Assembly: GCF_026213295.1 (NCBI RefSeq)
Contig: NC_079417.1
Span: 9,801,598-9,865,597, forward strand
DNA length: 64,000 nucleotides
Reading direction: 5' to 3'
Source of the DNA: Gadus chalcogrammus
Lineage: Eukaryota > Chordata > Actinopteri > Gadiformes > Gadidae
Shown here: positions 14,581-53,218 of the stretch, piece after piece
Layout: each line of letters begins with the position of its first letter
How positions within the stretch are numbered: position 1 is the stretch's first letter
Position numbers and translations under genes: made by a program
The notes under the pieces: generated by a model
Database searches by the model: none
Seen by the model: the letters and a program-made list of their open reading frames with translations, nothing else
Told to the model about the DNA's origin: nothing

Positions 14581-40402
<25,822 letters not shown>

Positions 40403-41173
40403 TACTGCCCTCCTCGCCTCCTCCTTCCATCCCTCCGCCAACCCGGCTCTCCCACCGGAAGGGGACACACATGGAGAGAGAGAGAGAGAGAGAAAGGGGG
40501 GGACCTAGCATGCTCGACCCTTCATCACCATGGCAACCCCCTCCTCTTCCTCCACCACCCTCCTCCTCCTCCTCCATCTCCTCCTCCAATAGCCACCGCC
40601 CATCCTCAACTGCCTGCCATCTCGTCCCCATCCCCTCTCCTCAAAAATAAGAGCTATGCAACAACAGCGGCCAAATGCAACAACCAACACAGTAGCTGTA
40701 AACAAAAACTAAACACTCGCACCAGTGACTCTGACTGCTGTATGCACATGGGGAGGGCGTTTTTGTTGCTTGTGTTCCTTGCTAAATAAGCTGTGTTCTG
40801 TGGTTTGATGACTCGGGTACACGTGATTCCCATCACTACAAGGGCCAACGGTTAGGAGTGACGGAAAGCGAGCGTCTGTTGTGCCAACAATGTTTTGTTT
40901 TGATAGCACAGGTTGCCAAAGTGTCCCCCCCCTCCCCGTTGAGGATAGTTGACTGACGCTAAGAAGCTACTTCTCCTCTTTACTTATAACTGGATTATGA
41001 GCGATTATGCTTTTTATACTGTAATTAGTGACCAATTTATTTGTCTGTTGTGACAGTATCTGCTCAAGTGCTGAAGCTAGCCTCTGTCCTTTTTGTTCTC
41101 TTTGCCTATTCATGTTTTTTGTTTTTTTTTAGATTTGGAGAAATCTTTCAGAAAGTGGTTATTTTATATTAAG

Positions 41174-41179
41174 AATAAA
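41174..41179 (+). terminator. rasa1: candidate proximal poly(A) signal of rasa1
   Basis: AATAAA hexamer about 770 bases after the stop codon, in an AT-rich context followed by a T/G-containing stretch. Cleavage would be expected 10-30 bases downstream. Confidence 0.45.
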
Positions 41180-41453
41180 TTCTCTTGCTGGAATCATGAG
41201 TATATAAATGAGATGAGTTAATTCCTTTTTTCCAAAATGTTCCTTTGATTGGTTGGCTCAGACTCCCTTGAAACTTGTTATCAACGGACAAGACAATCAG
41301 AAACCAAGCTAATGGACGTGTTTACAGCAGTAACATACAGATTGTATCAGACCTGCATGCACTTATTAAACTTGTTTTAGTTTAAGTATATAAACAGTGT
41401 CATTGTCCCCAGAAAGAAATGGTGAATTGTGTGCACAGAGAATATAAGACGCT

Positions 41454-41459
41454 AATAAA
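41454..41459 (+). terminator. rasa1: candidate distal poly(A) signal of rasa1
   Basis: AATAAA about 1050 bases after the stop. It sits only 20 bases from an AATAAA on the opposite strand that serves ccnh. Confidence 0.45.
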
Positions 41460-41478
41460 AAGACATGTAGAAAATATT

Positions 41479-41484
41479 TTTATT
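41479..41484 (-). terminator. ccnh: candidate poly(A) signal of ccnh
   Basis: TTTATT on the + strand, that is AATAAA on the - strand, about 105 bases beyond the ccnh stop codon. This is the only canonical hexamer I see close to the stop. Confidence 0.55.
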
Positions 41485-41589
41485 ATTTTACAAAACTCAA
41501 GAGGAGAAACTGGGAGGGTATGGCATTAATTTAAAGAAGAATCTGTGGCAAACGGATCTCCTTAAATAACACATAATTTGGCTTAAAAA

Positions 41590-41610
41590 TCAGTCTTCAT
41601 CGGTCCATTC
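41590..41610 (-). CDS. ccnh: ccnh exon 9 (last six residues and stop)
   Basis: Acceptor TACTTTTAG. Encodes EWTDED and TGA. The human protein reads EWTDDDLVESL, so the final five residues are absent here. Confidence 0.9.
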   Translation of the reverse strand, partial: EWTDED

Positions 41611-44600
41611 CTAAAAGTAAAAAAAAACGTTTGTTATAATTGCCATTACCTCTGATTTATAGACACTTGTGCATTATCGTAAAGTATTTCTGCCAGAGGA
41701 AAACCCTGTGGCAGATGTTCTCGTGTTAAGCGACCGGTTGCTTACCTCGTCTTCAGTACGACACTGTATTTTTGCGACATGGCCATCCTCCTCGTAGCCT
41801 CGTTTTCTCTTGCTGCAGTACAGAGAAAGCAAGAGACGGCATACTGGTTACTATAAATCAGTGGGTAAGGTCAGATAAAATAACGTTTTGTACTGTACTC
41901 AGTGATGGCTGTGGCTCAAGGTTGTCTTGGCAAGCTGTCGTTTTTACGAACTCTAAACCGACATCTACCGTCTCCTTGCATCAATCCCACCTCCCCCCCA
42001 TACCTTCAAGCCCATTGTCATGTGGTCACTTAGGTACAGTACGTTCCCATCTACGTTCTCATGACCATCATATCATGGTAGTTGTAGTTCCATTAGACAA
42101 TTGCTTGAACTTAAAACTACTAAATAATTTTGTAGTTATTTTAAGTCTTTTAAACAAAGTTAATCCTGAACTGTAATATCTTATTTTCAATTGAACAGCT
42201 CTTCAAATGCTTTTCAAACATGTCCGCTTACTATCTTGCAGGACGGAGTGTACCATTATGTCACTGGCCGCTGCCATCCAGGTAATGTGAATTAGCAAGT
42301 GCCACCAGAGAGGGAGAGACAAAGACAATGCTCGGAACGACTGGCCAGTCAGCTACACATTCTGGTTCGGCGTGAAGGGACAGAAGATCTAAACTGAATA
42401 TGATTTTGCTAAGCATGTAGCCATGTGCAAAGCCCTTATTGGCCGTTTTAAATGCAACACTGCTGCAGGAACTCACTTTCTCTGGGGATGACGCCTGCAA
42501 ATTTTGAAAACCTTCCAAAGCCTATCCGCGACAAGTTTACTTCAGATACTTTCGTGTTTGTGTATGGGGGCTGGGGCTGGGGGGGGGACTACGGTGAAGC
42601 TTCTGAAAGGAGATGTGGATCTCTGAAGATGGACCTGAGATACATTTTGAATCATTCACTGTAGAGGCCTCCCCAGAAGTTCTCCTGAACAGTTTATATC
42701 TCCCGCTTCTTTATTTTACCTTCGGCTACATGGACACAGCCGTTATTTCACCTTTACAATGCAGTACGACACAGAAGGCAAGTATGTAGGTGACCTGGAA
42801 AACCATGGTTTGGGACTCCTTCACTTCTTTTTTTTCTATGCCTCTCCCTAAACAAACACTTTGACGAGGAAACCGAGTCGGGACAGAGAGGCGATCCAAA
42901 GCATTAAAAAGTAGCACCGTCTGCCATCATCAGGGAATTCTAACTTAGAACCTCTCTCTCTGACAAACAAAACAAGCCTTAACTCCCTTAACCTTTCTGC
43001 ACAGCAACCTCTAACCCTTCTACGCGGGACTTCACCACACAAGCTCAAGTATTCGTCCATGTGTCGGGGGAAACATGCTAAGCCGGAACCCAACATCATT
43101 TTATATGCCGCTTTTCGCTTGTTAGTATTATCCACATAGGCTTGTGCTGAGGGGGTTTGTGTAAAGGTAGCTGAAATGGGTTGAACCATAACGAAGTTGT
43201 ATGACGTGCTAACAAATGATGTGTGTAGAGGATATCTAAGCTGTCCTGTGCATGTTATTAATAACCATAGATGAAGACTTGTTAAAAGTGTATGGGCCTA
43301 CATATATGCTGCTCTTTAGAAACTTCACTAAAAGCTTCCGCTAAGACCGGAGAGAAAACAAAACTGCTTTCATGTGTTTACAGTCACAACCATAACCATA
43401 TGGTTAATGCGTGCGGGACTTCTCTGCGTTGAAACCTGTGACTGTACGCAACTGTTATGACTGCCGCCAGGGATCCGTCCCTCACAGCTAGTAATCCCTT
43501 TGAATCTGTGCCTGCCAGAACAAGAGTTTACCAAACTGTTTACCGTTGATGCACTATCGCTACCACAGACCTCGACCGGGTGTCAAGGAGGATGACCGGG
43601 GGAGGGGGCGACGGGGAGATTGAGCCTAAGTCAAAGTCTCCTCCTCCCAGTACCCCGCGATAAGCAGCATAGTCTTGGTTGTTGTAGGGTAGGGGTGTGC
43701 GATGTGCTGTTGTATTTCCTTATTGTATTTCATATTAGCCAATGATGTGTTCCTTTTTTTATTTTTCTACCTGATACCGAACCTCAATCTTTTGCATCTT
43801 AGATACAACCTGGCTGAATAAAAAACGTTAGTACGTAGAACTGTGTGAATCGTTGTGCTTTTATCCCCTTTTTTACTAACATCTTGCAACTGTGTATTCT
43901 TTGTTATGGCCTGTGAATAATGCCTGATTGATATAAACGTTGCTAAAATCTGAAATCAGAACTACAAAATGCTGCTTTATGTGCAATGCTACTTAATATG
44001 CATGATCTTTTTAATCCTTGATATATCATAAAAACTGTCCACTTACTTTGTTGACGTGTTAAACTCCAAGTGGACCCTCTCCAGCTTCTCTTTGTAGGCA
44101 CTAACTTCTTCTGCTTTAGGAAGTTCATAATCCTTTATAAGCTTCTTCATCCCTGGATTAGAAAAAGACATGCCCTTAAACAATGCGTAGTTTGGACAGA
44201 AACTATGCTAGTGCCATCTTGTGGTGGAAAGTTGTATCTGAAGTTTACTCACGTCTCATGGATTCATTAAGTTTGACGATATACTCTCTGTTGTCCTTCA
44301 TCCCCATGCACTCGCTGAGGTAACTGGGATCGAAAATATAATGCAGCTCATTATCTCCATGTTTTATACCTTCACCCTACCACCATGCCCTACATTTACT
44401 AATGTGTGTAGCAGTCACATGCACCTTAAAAAGTAAGCAAAAACTGCTTATTGTACAGTTCGTTGTAAGATAACCTGCTGGAAAGAGTTGGAAGGAAAAT
44501 CTAACTAATCCATCACAATGTAAACATAGACAGTCCGGCACATGCTATGTGGTCCGCGGTGCCAGGGGGATGACCCACCTGTCCATGTTGAGGCCTGCCC

Positions 44601-46117
44601 GCGAGGCGCTGTTCAGGATGGCAATCAGGGCGATCTGAGACGGGGCGAAAAGCAGCCCAGCGTCCGTCGTGTTGGCTCTGGTCAGGAAGTCATCGGCACT
44701 TTTCCTCAGCGACTCCGGGTTCTCCAGCGGGGGGTACCGGGTCTGTTCACAGACAGGGGTCATGTGCATGTTATCCACTGAGGAAATAATATAAAAAAAC
44801 CTCCACCTAATGGACTGACATCGTTGTGATGGGGTGGAGAATATCAACCACAACATGAATAGATTTAGATAAATTCCCTAGCCAAAGAAAAGAGTATACT
44901 ATGATCGTGCTGTCCTATATATTGTATAATGTATTCGTACTTATACTAGAGTGTCTGATTGGTTGAATGATATAAAAGCAGTCCATGATCCAATATAATT
45001 CTGTTGGTGAGAGAGCAGCTATTCCTAGGAATGAAGATGGGAGAAGGTGGTGATGGTGGTGGTGGGGGGGTAAACAACAAGCTTCTCCCAGTGATCCACC
45101 CCACCTTGATGTCTATCAGCAGCCCCTCCATTGGCCTGTACGGAGTGTGGACCACCAGGTGAAAGTTGAGCTGTTGGATGAGCAGGAGCTCGAACTCCAG
45201 GATCTGCTCCAGCACCCTCTCCTGGCCGGCAGGCGTCTCCTGCAGCAAGTTGCCTACAAACTGAGTGCTGGAGACGTTGAACTCGTCCACTTTACAGGAC
45301 AAGTAAGCACAGGTCAGCCTGGGGGAGAGAGAGAGGGGGGGATCCATCATTTTAATTGAGGATTGGAAGCTATTTCATGCATTTCACTGCTGCTAGGCCA
45401 ATTCCTATGATATGAGATGAACGATTTCAACCAGATCGTCATACGCTTCCACAAAGGGCCATTAGAAGGGCCACTACAGTTAATCAAATGTAAATCAATG
45501 TACAGAGAGTCTCCATCAGATGTTAAAAGAAAACAATGGCAAGGAATTAAACACTTTGATTTTAAAGGAATAGTTTAACATCTAATAACCCTAACTCACA
45601 TGATAATCCTGGGGTGGTATTCCATTAGGGAGTTGTTAAGGTAGAACCTTCTGAAGAACATGATGGCTGTGCCCTGTAGAGACAGATGTGCAGCGTCTCT
45701 ATTTGAAGTGTCTAAATACATAATGACGTTCTGTAACAACAATCTGTTTTACATCAATATGGTATAATGATGAACGTACCACAACGGCCTTTGGCATCGT
45801 AGGCTTGAACGCATTGCAAAAGTCTAGAAGTCTCTTCTCATAGTATCTGAACAACACCTGTTCCTCGTACCGCCCCAACAACATGGACTCCTTAAGGTAA
45901 TGACGGTAAAGACATATTACTGTTATGGTCAAAGAACAGTTAGCAGATACATAGTAAAGGATGGTGTTCAGGTCGTCTGTAGGGGGGTGGGGGGGCTTAC
46001 CTTCCCACTCGTTGACAACTTATTATAGCATTTTGTGTTCGCCTCGCATCTTAATTTCTCCAAAGCGTCTTCATTGTCAAATATCCAAAACGTTTTGTGT
46101 GAGCTATTATGATACAT
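41590..46117 (-). CDS. ccnh: ccnh, cyclin H (whole coding span, 9 exons)
   Basis: Cyclin H activates CDK7 and with MAT1 forms the CDK-activating kinase, which phosphorylates cell-cycle CDKs and, within TFIIH, the C-terminal tail of RNA polymerase II; it acts in the nucleus. Nine exons join in frame to 945 nt, 314 aa plus stop (human 323). Visible: MYHNSS N-terminus, KYYEKRLL-type first cyclin-box helix ([12 protein letters not shown]), [27 protein letters not shown], the second fold [16 protein letters not shown], and a basic/acidic tail KRKRGYEED ending EEWTDED. All junctions are GT-AG. Compared with human, about four residues are missing at the start of exon 2 and about five at the C-terminus. 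It lies tail to tail with rasa1, as in human. Confidence 0.96.
41746..41812 (-). CDS. ccnh: ccnh exon 8 (residues 286-308)
   Basis: Separated from exon 7 by a 2.2-kb intron. Acceptor GTACTGCAG. Encodes [18 protein letters not shown] then TEDE; the human tail has KKRKGYEDDD at this point. Donor GAG/GTAAGC, phase 0. Confidence 0.92.
41813..44046 (-). other. ccnh intron 7 (2.2 kb)
   Basis: Largest ccnh intron, between the C-terminal helix exon and the tail exon. I see no coding exon, repeat family or RNA gene in it. Confidence 0.7.
44047..44152 (-). CDS. ccnh: ccnh exon 7 (residues 251-286)
   Basis: Acceptor CTAATCCAG. Encodes [20 protein letters not shown] then [14 protein letters not shown]. 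Corresponds to the long C-terminal helix of cyclin H. Donor ACAAA/GTAAGT, phase 2. Confidence 0.94.
44253..44323 (-). CDS. ccnh: ccnh exon 6 (residues 227-251)
   Basis: Acceptor GATCCCAG/T, which completes Ser227 before YLSE. Encodes [20 protein letters not shown] then SMR. Donor AGAC/GTGAGT, phase 1. No open-frame signal by itself; supported by similarity and phase. Confidence 0.93.
44579..44742 (-). CDS. ccnh: ccnh exon 5 (residues 173-227)
   Basis: Acceptor TGAACAG. Encodes [20 protein letters not shown], then [20 protein letters not shown] and GLNMD, the second cyclin fold. Donor GACAG/GTGGGT, phase 2. Confidence 0.97.
45105..45318 (-). CDS. ccnh: ccnh exon 4 (residues 101-172)
   Basis: Acceptor CCCCCAG. 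Encodes [20 protein letters not shown], then [20 protein letters not shown] and [17 protein letters not shown] is the cyclin-box lysine-aspartate motif that contacts the kinase. Donor AAG/GTGGGG, phase 0. Confidence 0.97.
45600..45673 (-). CDS. ccnh: ccnh exon 3 (residues 77-101)
   Basis: Acceptor TCTCTACAG. Encodes [20 protein letters not shown] then PRII, the conserved MEYHPR region of the first cyclin fold. Donor ATCAT/GTGAGT, phase 2. Confidence 0.96.
45780..45890 (-). CDS. ccnh: ccnh exon 2 (residues 40-76)
   Basis: Encodes [20 protein letters not shown] then [17 protein letters not shown]. The start is the acceptor TTACCTTAAG/GAG, chosen because it joins exon 1 in phase 0 and because the next AG upstream (ATAACAG) would put TAA in frame. 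The pyrimidine tract is mediocre, so the first residues are less certain than the rest. Donor GTG/GTACGT. Confidence 0.88.
46001..46117 (-). CDS. ccnh: ccnh exon 1 (residues 1-39)
   Basis: ATG at 46117-46115. Encodes [20 protein letters not shown] then [19 protein letters not shown]; the human protein begins MYHNSSQKRHWTF and has ANGK at the same boundary. Donor AAG/GTAAGC, phase 0. Confidence 0.95.
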
Positions 46118-46320
46118 ATTGAGTACCTGGAAATTGTCAAACAAAAAAAAACGTACTTAGCAATTACTTGTAGTCATATAGTTTCAAAGATCACAACACA
46201 ACAGCCTCACCACTAACTCAAAACATGTCGCCTCGTCGCTTGGTTATGACGTTGAATTTACCGTATCTTCTGATAGAGAGCGCGCAAAAGAAATCCAATG
46301 CAATGCTGATTATTGTTGAT
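46118..46320 (-). promoter_or_regulatory. ccnh: probable ccnh promoter and 5' leader
   Basis: The stretch directly upstream of the ccnh ATG. It includes a TGACG half-CRE at 46247-46251 and a CCAAT at 46295-46299 (on the + strand; CCAAT boxes work in both directions), about 130-185 bases upstream of the ATG. No clear TATA box. Not a strong CpG island. Confidence 0.4.
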
Positions 46321-47642
46321 TTGGGTGATCAGAAATCTTTTTTTAAAAGTAGTGCCACATATATCACAATAGTATAGCTTATATAATATTTAATTTGACT
46401 ACATTCATTATATTCAAATCATTTGTAAGCCCGTATTCAAATGGCGTGCCGAACTGCACATAACATAATCAGGTGACATAAAAAACCTATTTTGAATTTA
46501 CATAAAAGACAAAGTTCTCTCTGAGATGTGCGGTCGTTCCATTCTGTCGTTTATTAACAGTTAGGCCTTATAACAACCTAGTCGTCGTCCCCCCCCCCCG
46601 CCCGCCCTCCGTTTCGTTTGCTATGATCCGCTGGCCCACAGGGTTGCAGTGTGGATGGCTTTAATCTAAATGGTGCTTGTACGGAGAAAATAAAATTACT
46701 GAATAAATACATCAGTATATAAATAAGATTGTAATTGTTAAAAAAAAAAAAAAATTGATTATTAACAAGATAAATAGGAAGGACTATGGCATTATATAAG
46801 CATGGCCTAGGTCTACATGAAAATCTACAAAAATATAATAAAAGATAAAAGGTATAAACATACATAATTATTGATAATTTAGGAAAGAGCGTACCAGCCT
46901 TTCAATGATCTGAGACGTCATTTGGCAACACTAAAGACGTGACAAAAAATATATACATTTGTGCTTTGTAGGCCTTCTGTGAGCCTGCAAAGTCATTACC
47001 CTTCTCAAAATCCAAAGATTAAGCAACCATGTTCTAAGGTGTAGTGTTCTAAGGTGTAAAAAAAAGATACTTTTATTTTAGGCAAGCTCTACTTTAGTAA
47101 ACTGCTTATTCTGCAAAATCACTAGCTTTTTGCTGTTAGATTGAATAAGCTAACCGGAATTGAATCACACTGTATGTTTAGACAGAGCATCCCATCCCCG
47201 CCAGGTTTTCCGTATGCCCTCATTTGCATAAACATGAGTAATTTATGAATAATAAATGCCCGTGTATTTGGTGGGAGCTGTTAATTTGCATATCACCACA
47301 GCTACAGTTTTATTTCATAGTGCGGTGTTATCATGAAACATTCAAGCCAGGCATACACCCGCATCAAAGAAATAATGATTTAACAGGTATGTGCTGAATA
47401 CTTTTATCTTAATATCTTTCGGTAAATCTGACAATATTTCATCGTGTACGTTTTGACTCTGATTTCTGTGATGCGCTGGGTCGCTGCATGTGTGAGCGGC
47501 TTCGGTATCCATCGCTTCGTCTTGCCCTGTAACTTGCATAAACATGAAGTGCCAATGCATTATTGATGAGACCAATGCAACGTTTACTGTATGTACGCCT
47601 GTGTGTGCGCGCTCACGAGGGCATGGGCAGTGCTGTGCGTGT

Positions 47643-47672
47643 CATAAAGCGTGCATGTGTGCACGCTTTATG
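47643..47672. repeat. perfect 13-bp inverted repeat with 4-base loop
   Basis: CATAAAGCGTGCA, loop TGTG, then its exact complement TGCACGCTTTATG. Confidence 0.9.
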
Positions 47673-47959
47673 TGTGCTTCATGTGTGCTTGCCTTGTGAA
47701 TTTGACAAAAAAACCTTTCTTCTACTCTTTTTCTTATGACGCCGCAGTAAGCTGGGTGGTGTTTTTCTCTTTCCATTGCGTTGTGATGCAGGGAAACAAG
47801 TCGGCCTGAAGCATCTAATAATTAGACGTTTTTGTCAAAAATAATAATATAATTAATTAAAAAATAAAACCATTTTTTTTCGCAAACATTTGATTGCTAG
47901 ATTTAATTTAAAATATTCACAAACGCATAACGGCTGTGACGCAAATCATAAATCATAAT

Positions 47960-48520
<561 letters not shown>

Positions 48521-50439
48521 ATGACAAGAGAAAGATATTGTATAGTGGATGTACAGTTTTTTCCTGCTGGGGATAATGTCAGGCACTGCGTCTGTGCTGC
48601 TGTGACTAAAGGTTGCGCCTATGCATTCTGACACCGGGTATGTTCTGGGAAATCAGACTTTGCGCCATCTTCCCATCAGTCTGATGCATGCCTCCCTAAA
48701 CAAATTAGGTTTATCCCCAAAAATCGAGACTGGCCTGCGGTTTATTTTCTTCAGCACCAGAGTCTGTATATTGTAGTCACATATGAAAGCGTTTGCGGGA
48801 AATGACAAACGATTGCATAGTATGACTCGCTTGTTGGATTTGTCAAATGTGCTGTATTTGGCGTGCGTGAAAAGATGTGAAACCGAACATGAGGATGACA
48901 ATGATCACATTCAACACTATCCAGTGCTCCTAGATAATTCATGTTATGGGTTATTCTCTCATCCCTCTTACAGTGCACCACGTCAGTGATTGTACCAATG
49001 TGTTCTCCCTCGTCCACCGCCATGTGTTGACTTCCCAAAAACCACAGCAGCCAACAAATTGAAATCCCGAATTCACCCACCATGTGAATATTAATTACCC
49101 TGCCCTTCTTCCCCCATGTAAATGCCCGGCCCCCATTTGCACACTGGTTGCCATGGTTACAAGGGGGATGGCAGGACTGATGTGAGTGCGCTCCTACCAA
49201 GGACAGAAGTGCAGGGCGGGGGGGGAGGGGGGGGGGGAGGCAGGTGATACGTCTGGCCAAGCCCGCGCCCTAACGCTAGCATTACGGCCGTACGGCCAGG
49301 GCTCACCTACTAGTGTAAATGTTATTTGTGAGTGTGTTCGACGTCGGGCAGATGACATGTCAACCGCCTTTACTGCCAGTGGAAATCACCGGACGTGTAA
49401 AGAAGATGCACGTTGCATATGCATGTGATTATGGCCGTTTATATGCATTTAACAGTGCCCCCCCTCCCCCCCCCCCTCCTCCCTTTTGTGTTTGAATGTC
49501 TCTGAACATTGTGTATAGCCTATGTATTTTTTTTGCTGGCATTAAGCAGTCAAGGCCCCCCATCCCCCTCCCCTCCAGACTCAGACCCCCCCCCCCACCA
49601 CCACCACCACCACCACTCTAATTGAGCTTTGTGTCTACCACCATCTCCATTCAAATCCACGTTCATTTGCATACTGCCGTGGTGCGTCCGACAGCTCCCC
49701 AGCTGTACAGTATGGATCTAAATGAGGAACACAGACCCACTTTACGTGCTGTGAATATTAAACAGGCCTGCACCAGGGATGGACATCCCTTTTTCTTTTT
49801 TTTTTCTCTCTTCCCTGGAAATATGGTGGAAAGGAAGGGGGGTAAAAAGATGGCAGAATCAAATCCCTTCATTCGTTTGCCCCAAATATTTATTACAGCT
49901 TGGCAAGCATAATTTGGTGCAAAAAGGAAGATGCTTGACTTAATATTGTTCTTCTGTGTATTGTTTTTTTCCCAAAGCAAAGAAATGCAATATTGACATG
50001 AAAAGGTACGAGAGTAATATAGTTGGTGATGTAAGATTGGCACAATTTACAAAGTAGAGCAGATCAGAGTTGCACTAATACGTTGTATCTTTTCCTTTGA
50101 GGTTATTGGCCACAAGTTTAAGGCCAACGCAGAGAGCATATTGATTGTTATGTGCACTCTGTCGTTGCTGCATCATTTCTCCCCTATTTCTATATTTCTT
50201 GTTGGCAAATCAGTTTGCAACTCATGGCTGCTCGATTTACCCATGGATGCTCATAGGATTCAAGCAGGTTTAGAATTGCATTAGTCTTGGTTATGACTTG
50301 AATGCTATTTCCCTTTAGCTTTGGTCATTGTCTCGGACCTTACCTGGGGTCCTCCAGACTTGAGAATATTTGGGAATTTCAGAACATTTGAGATGCTTGT
50401 TTGGTGCACAGAGGCACAGAACAAAGTCATATTTTTGAA

Positions 50440-50445
50440 CACACA

Positions 50446-50535
<90 letters not shown>
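50440..50535. repeat. (CA)n microsatellite
   Basis: About 43 CA units after one CAAACA slip. Confidence 0.95.
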
Positions 50536-50537
<2 letters not shown>

Positions 50538-50880
50538 AATTCACAGAATGGGTTAAGCGCTTTCTTAATGGGAACCTTTAAACCCCAAGGCAAGCTTTTC
50601 ATTTCCAACATATTGGCAGGATTTGTGACATTTCAACTCAATTCTGGATTCAATCAAAGCTATAGCTTAAGGGAGAGCAGAAATGGCGAGGTCTCTCTGC
50701 TACAAATCTCACTGTCCTTGCTTCCCTATATGCATTGAACTTCCCCAGCAATACTAGTTAGAACCAAGTCAAATTAGATGACCGATTTTTACATTTTACC
50801 ATGAAGACACTTCAATCCAATCACAAACAACACAGACGTGCTGGGATTCGTTGGTTGGAGTACAATGGGTTTGATCAATG

Positions 50881-51006
<126 letters not shown>

Positions 51007-51358
51007 TCTGTACTCTGCAATTAAATGCCACCTTGATCTACATTCAGAGAGCAATAGGTAGTGGGCCATAGAGTATGTATTGTATCTTTCATAGGACACA
51101 ACCATGACGATTTCTGCTAAATGCCCCTATGCACTACTTCTACTACTTCTAAGGTAGTGGGTGCATACTGTATCTGCCTATGGTTGAAAATAAATGGCTT
51201 GTTAACCAAGGGTCCTTTCTCTTGCTATTGTGAAAAACTTGGGATTTTGTGTGTGTGTTTTTGTGTATTGATATTTGGATGAATATTTGGTATTAGACCA
51301 TGCAAATTAATAGTTTTATTACTTGACAGGTAAGGAATTATATGTATATATATTTATT

Positions 51359-51506
<148 letters not shown>

Positions 51507-53001
51507 TTTTTTCTAAATCTCATTAAATATAGAACAATGGATGCATAATTGCAACCATCCTTAAATGAGGCTATAGGGGAAGACTCTTTAATCTGAATGT
51601 TTTTTCTCTCGACAACCTCTTTATCTAAACAAAGGTTGTTTAAATCTAACCATAAAAAAAAATATTCTATAGGAAAAAATCTGCAATATATATACATTTG
51701 ACTCACATATTCAATAAAATATTTTCCTTGGAGAAAATCCGATTCTAGAATAGAATCGGAAATCCGATTCTATTAGTATCACAAATGAAGATGATCCAAA
51801 TGGTCACTTGCATGTTTCAGAATTGTAATAATTTGAAACGTAGAATCAGAGATCCACCATCATACTGTATAATTCATTAAAAACATAGAATCAGATTCCC
51901 TATAATACTGTATTATTAATAGTTTGCATGCAGATAGGAAACAGCACAGCCTTGACAGAATGCATAGAAATAAAACCACACTCATATTCCTCTGAATATA
52001 TTTATTTGAAAAAATAAAATAATAATTATCACACCTCATACAATGCAATGTTTTTCATTAAAAACCTGTATTATGAATTATTTGGTAATATACTTCTTAT
52101 TAACGAGTAACAACCCAGGTATTTTCCAACACTGCTCATTGTTCCTTCTGTGGACAATGAGTAGTTGAGTGAGAACTGAGAAGTGGGTGTCGGCTGCTGA
52201 CATGCTTGCGCCGTAATGACTGGCCCCCTCCCCTCTTTTGTTTTCCTAATTGCTGCCGAGCTATTTGTTAGAGAGCTCTGATAAGTGTGACCACCCTCCT
52301 GCTGGAGATTCACTAGGGGCCACCTGTCGACTTCCTGTGGACTCCAACAAAAAACCCTTGTCAGTGGGCTTAGTCATTAGCCCTCAGTCTACATCCCCCG
52401 TCTGATAAATCTGATGTTTAAAGTACATTCATTATTTCAAAGCAATCTTTGTGCGCCAAAAAAATGACATTTTTTTCGGAATATTGGAATAATCCCAATT
52501 TAAAATTGTATGTATACACTTTGTATCAGGAATGTAAAGTACTGAAATCGTTTATACAATATTATTATTAATAATGATGCAGAGTCAGACTTTGATAAGA
52601 AGAGTATGTTATTTTTTTAAATACATTTGTGTGGTGCTACTAAATGCTTTTCAATCATTAATTGTTAATATATATAATAGGAAAACAACAGCATCAATGC
52701 AAGAATATGAATTGCAATAATCATAACAGCAAAACAAAAAATACTCATTATGTTCAATCATATTCCATCCACTGATTCTACCCAAATAGGGTCTCTTCTT
52801 TATCTGCTTTAGTTTCACTGAACAATATCAAAAATATATAAAATAGTAAAATAATAAAATACAGTAAGCATTTATGTAGTCATAATCAATCTAATATGTT
52901 TCAGATATATCGAAGTATTGATCTATCAATGAGAAAAAAAGAAGACTGTATTTCCTACATCTCCACACACACAGACACAGATACACAGACACACGCACAC
53001 A

Positions 53002-53218
<217 letters not shown>

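Larger units (their letters stand above)
40403..41475 (+). other. rasa1: rasa1 3' UTR (probable extent)
   Basis: Untranslated sequence after the rasa1 stop. It contains a short GA run (about 40471-40492), a CTCC-rich stretch (40540-40590), and two candidate poly(A) hexamers, AATAAA at 41174-41179 and at 41454-41459. The 3' end is inferred from the distal signal. Confidence 0.5.

Noticed and set aside
43685..43720. GGGTAGGGGTGTGCGATGTG, similar to the start of some fish transposons
   Set aside because: Too short, no second end and no target duplication.
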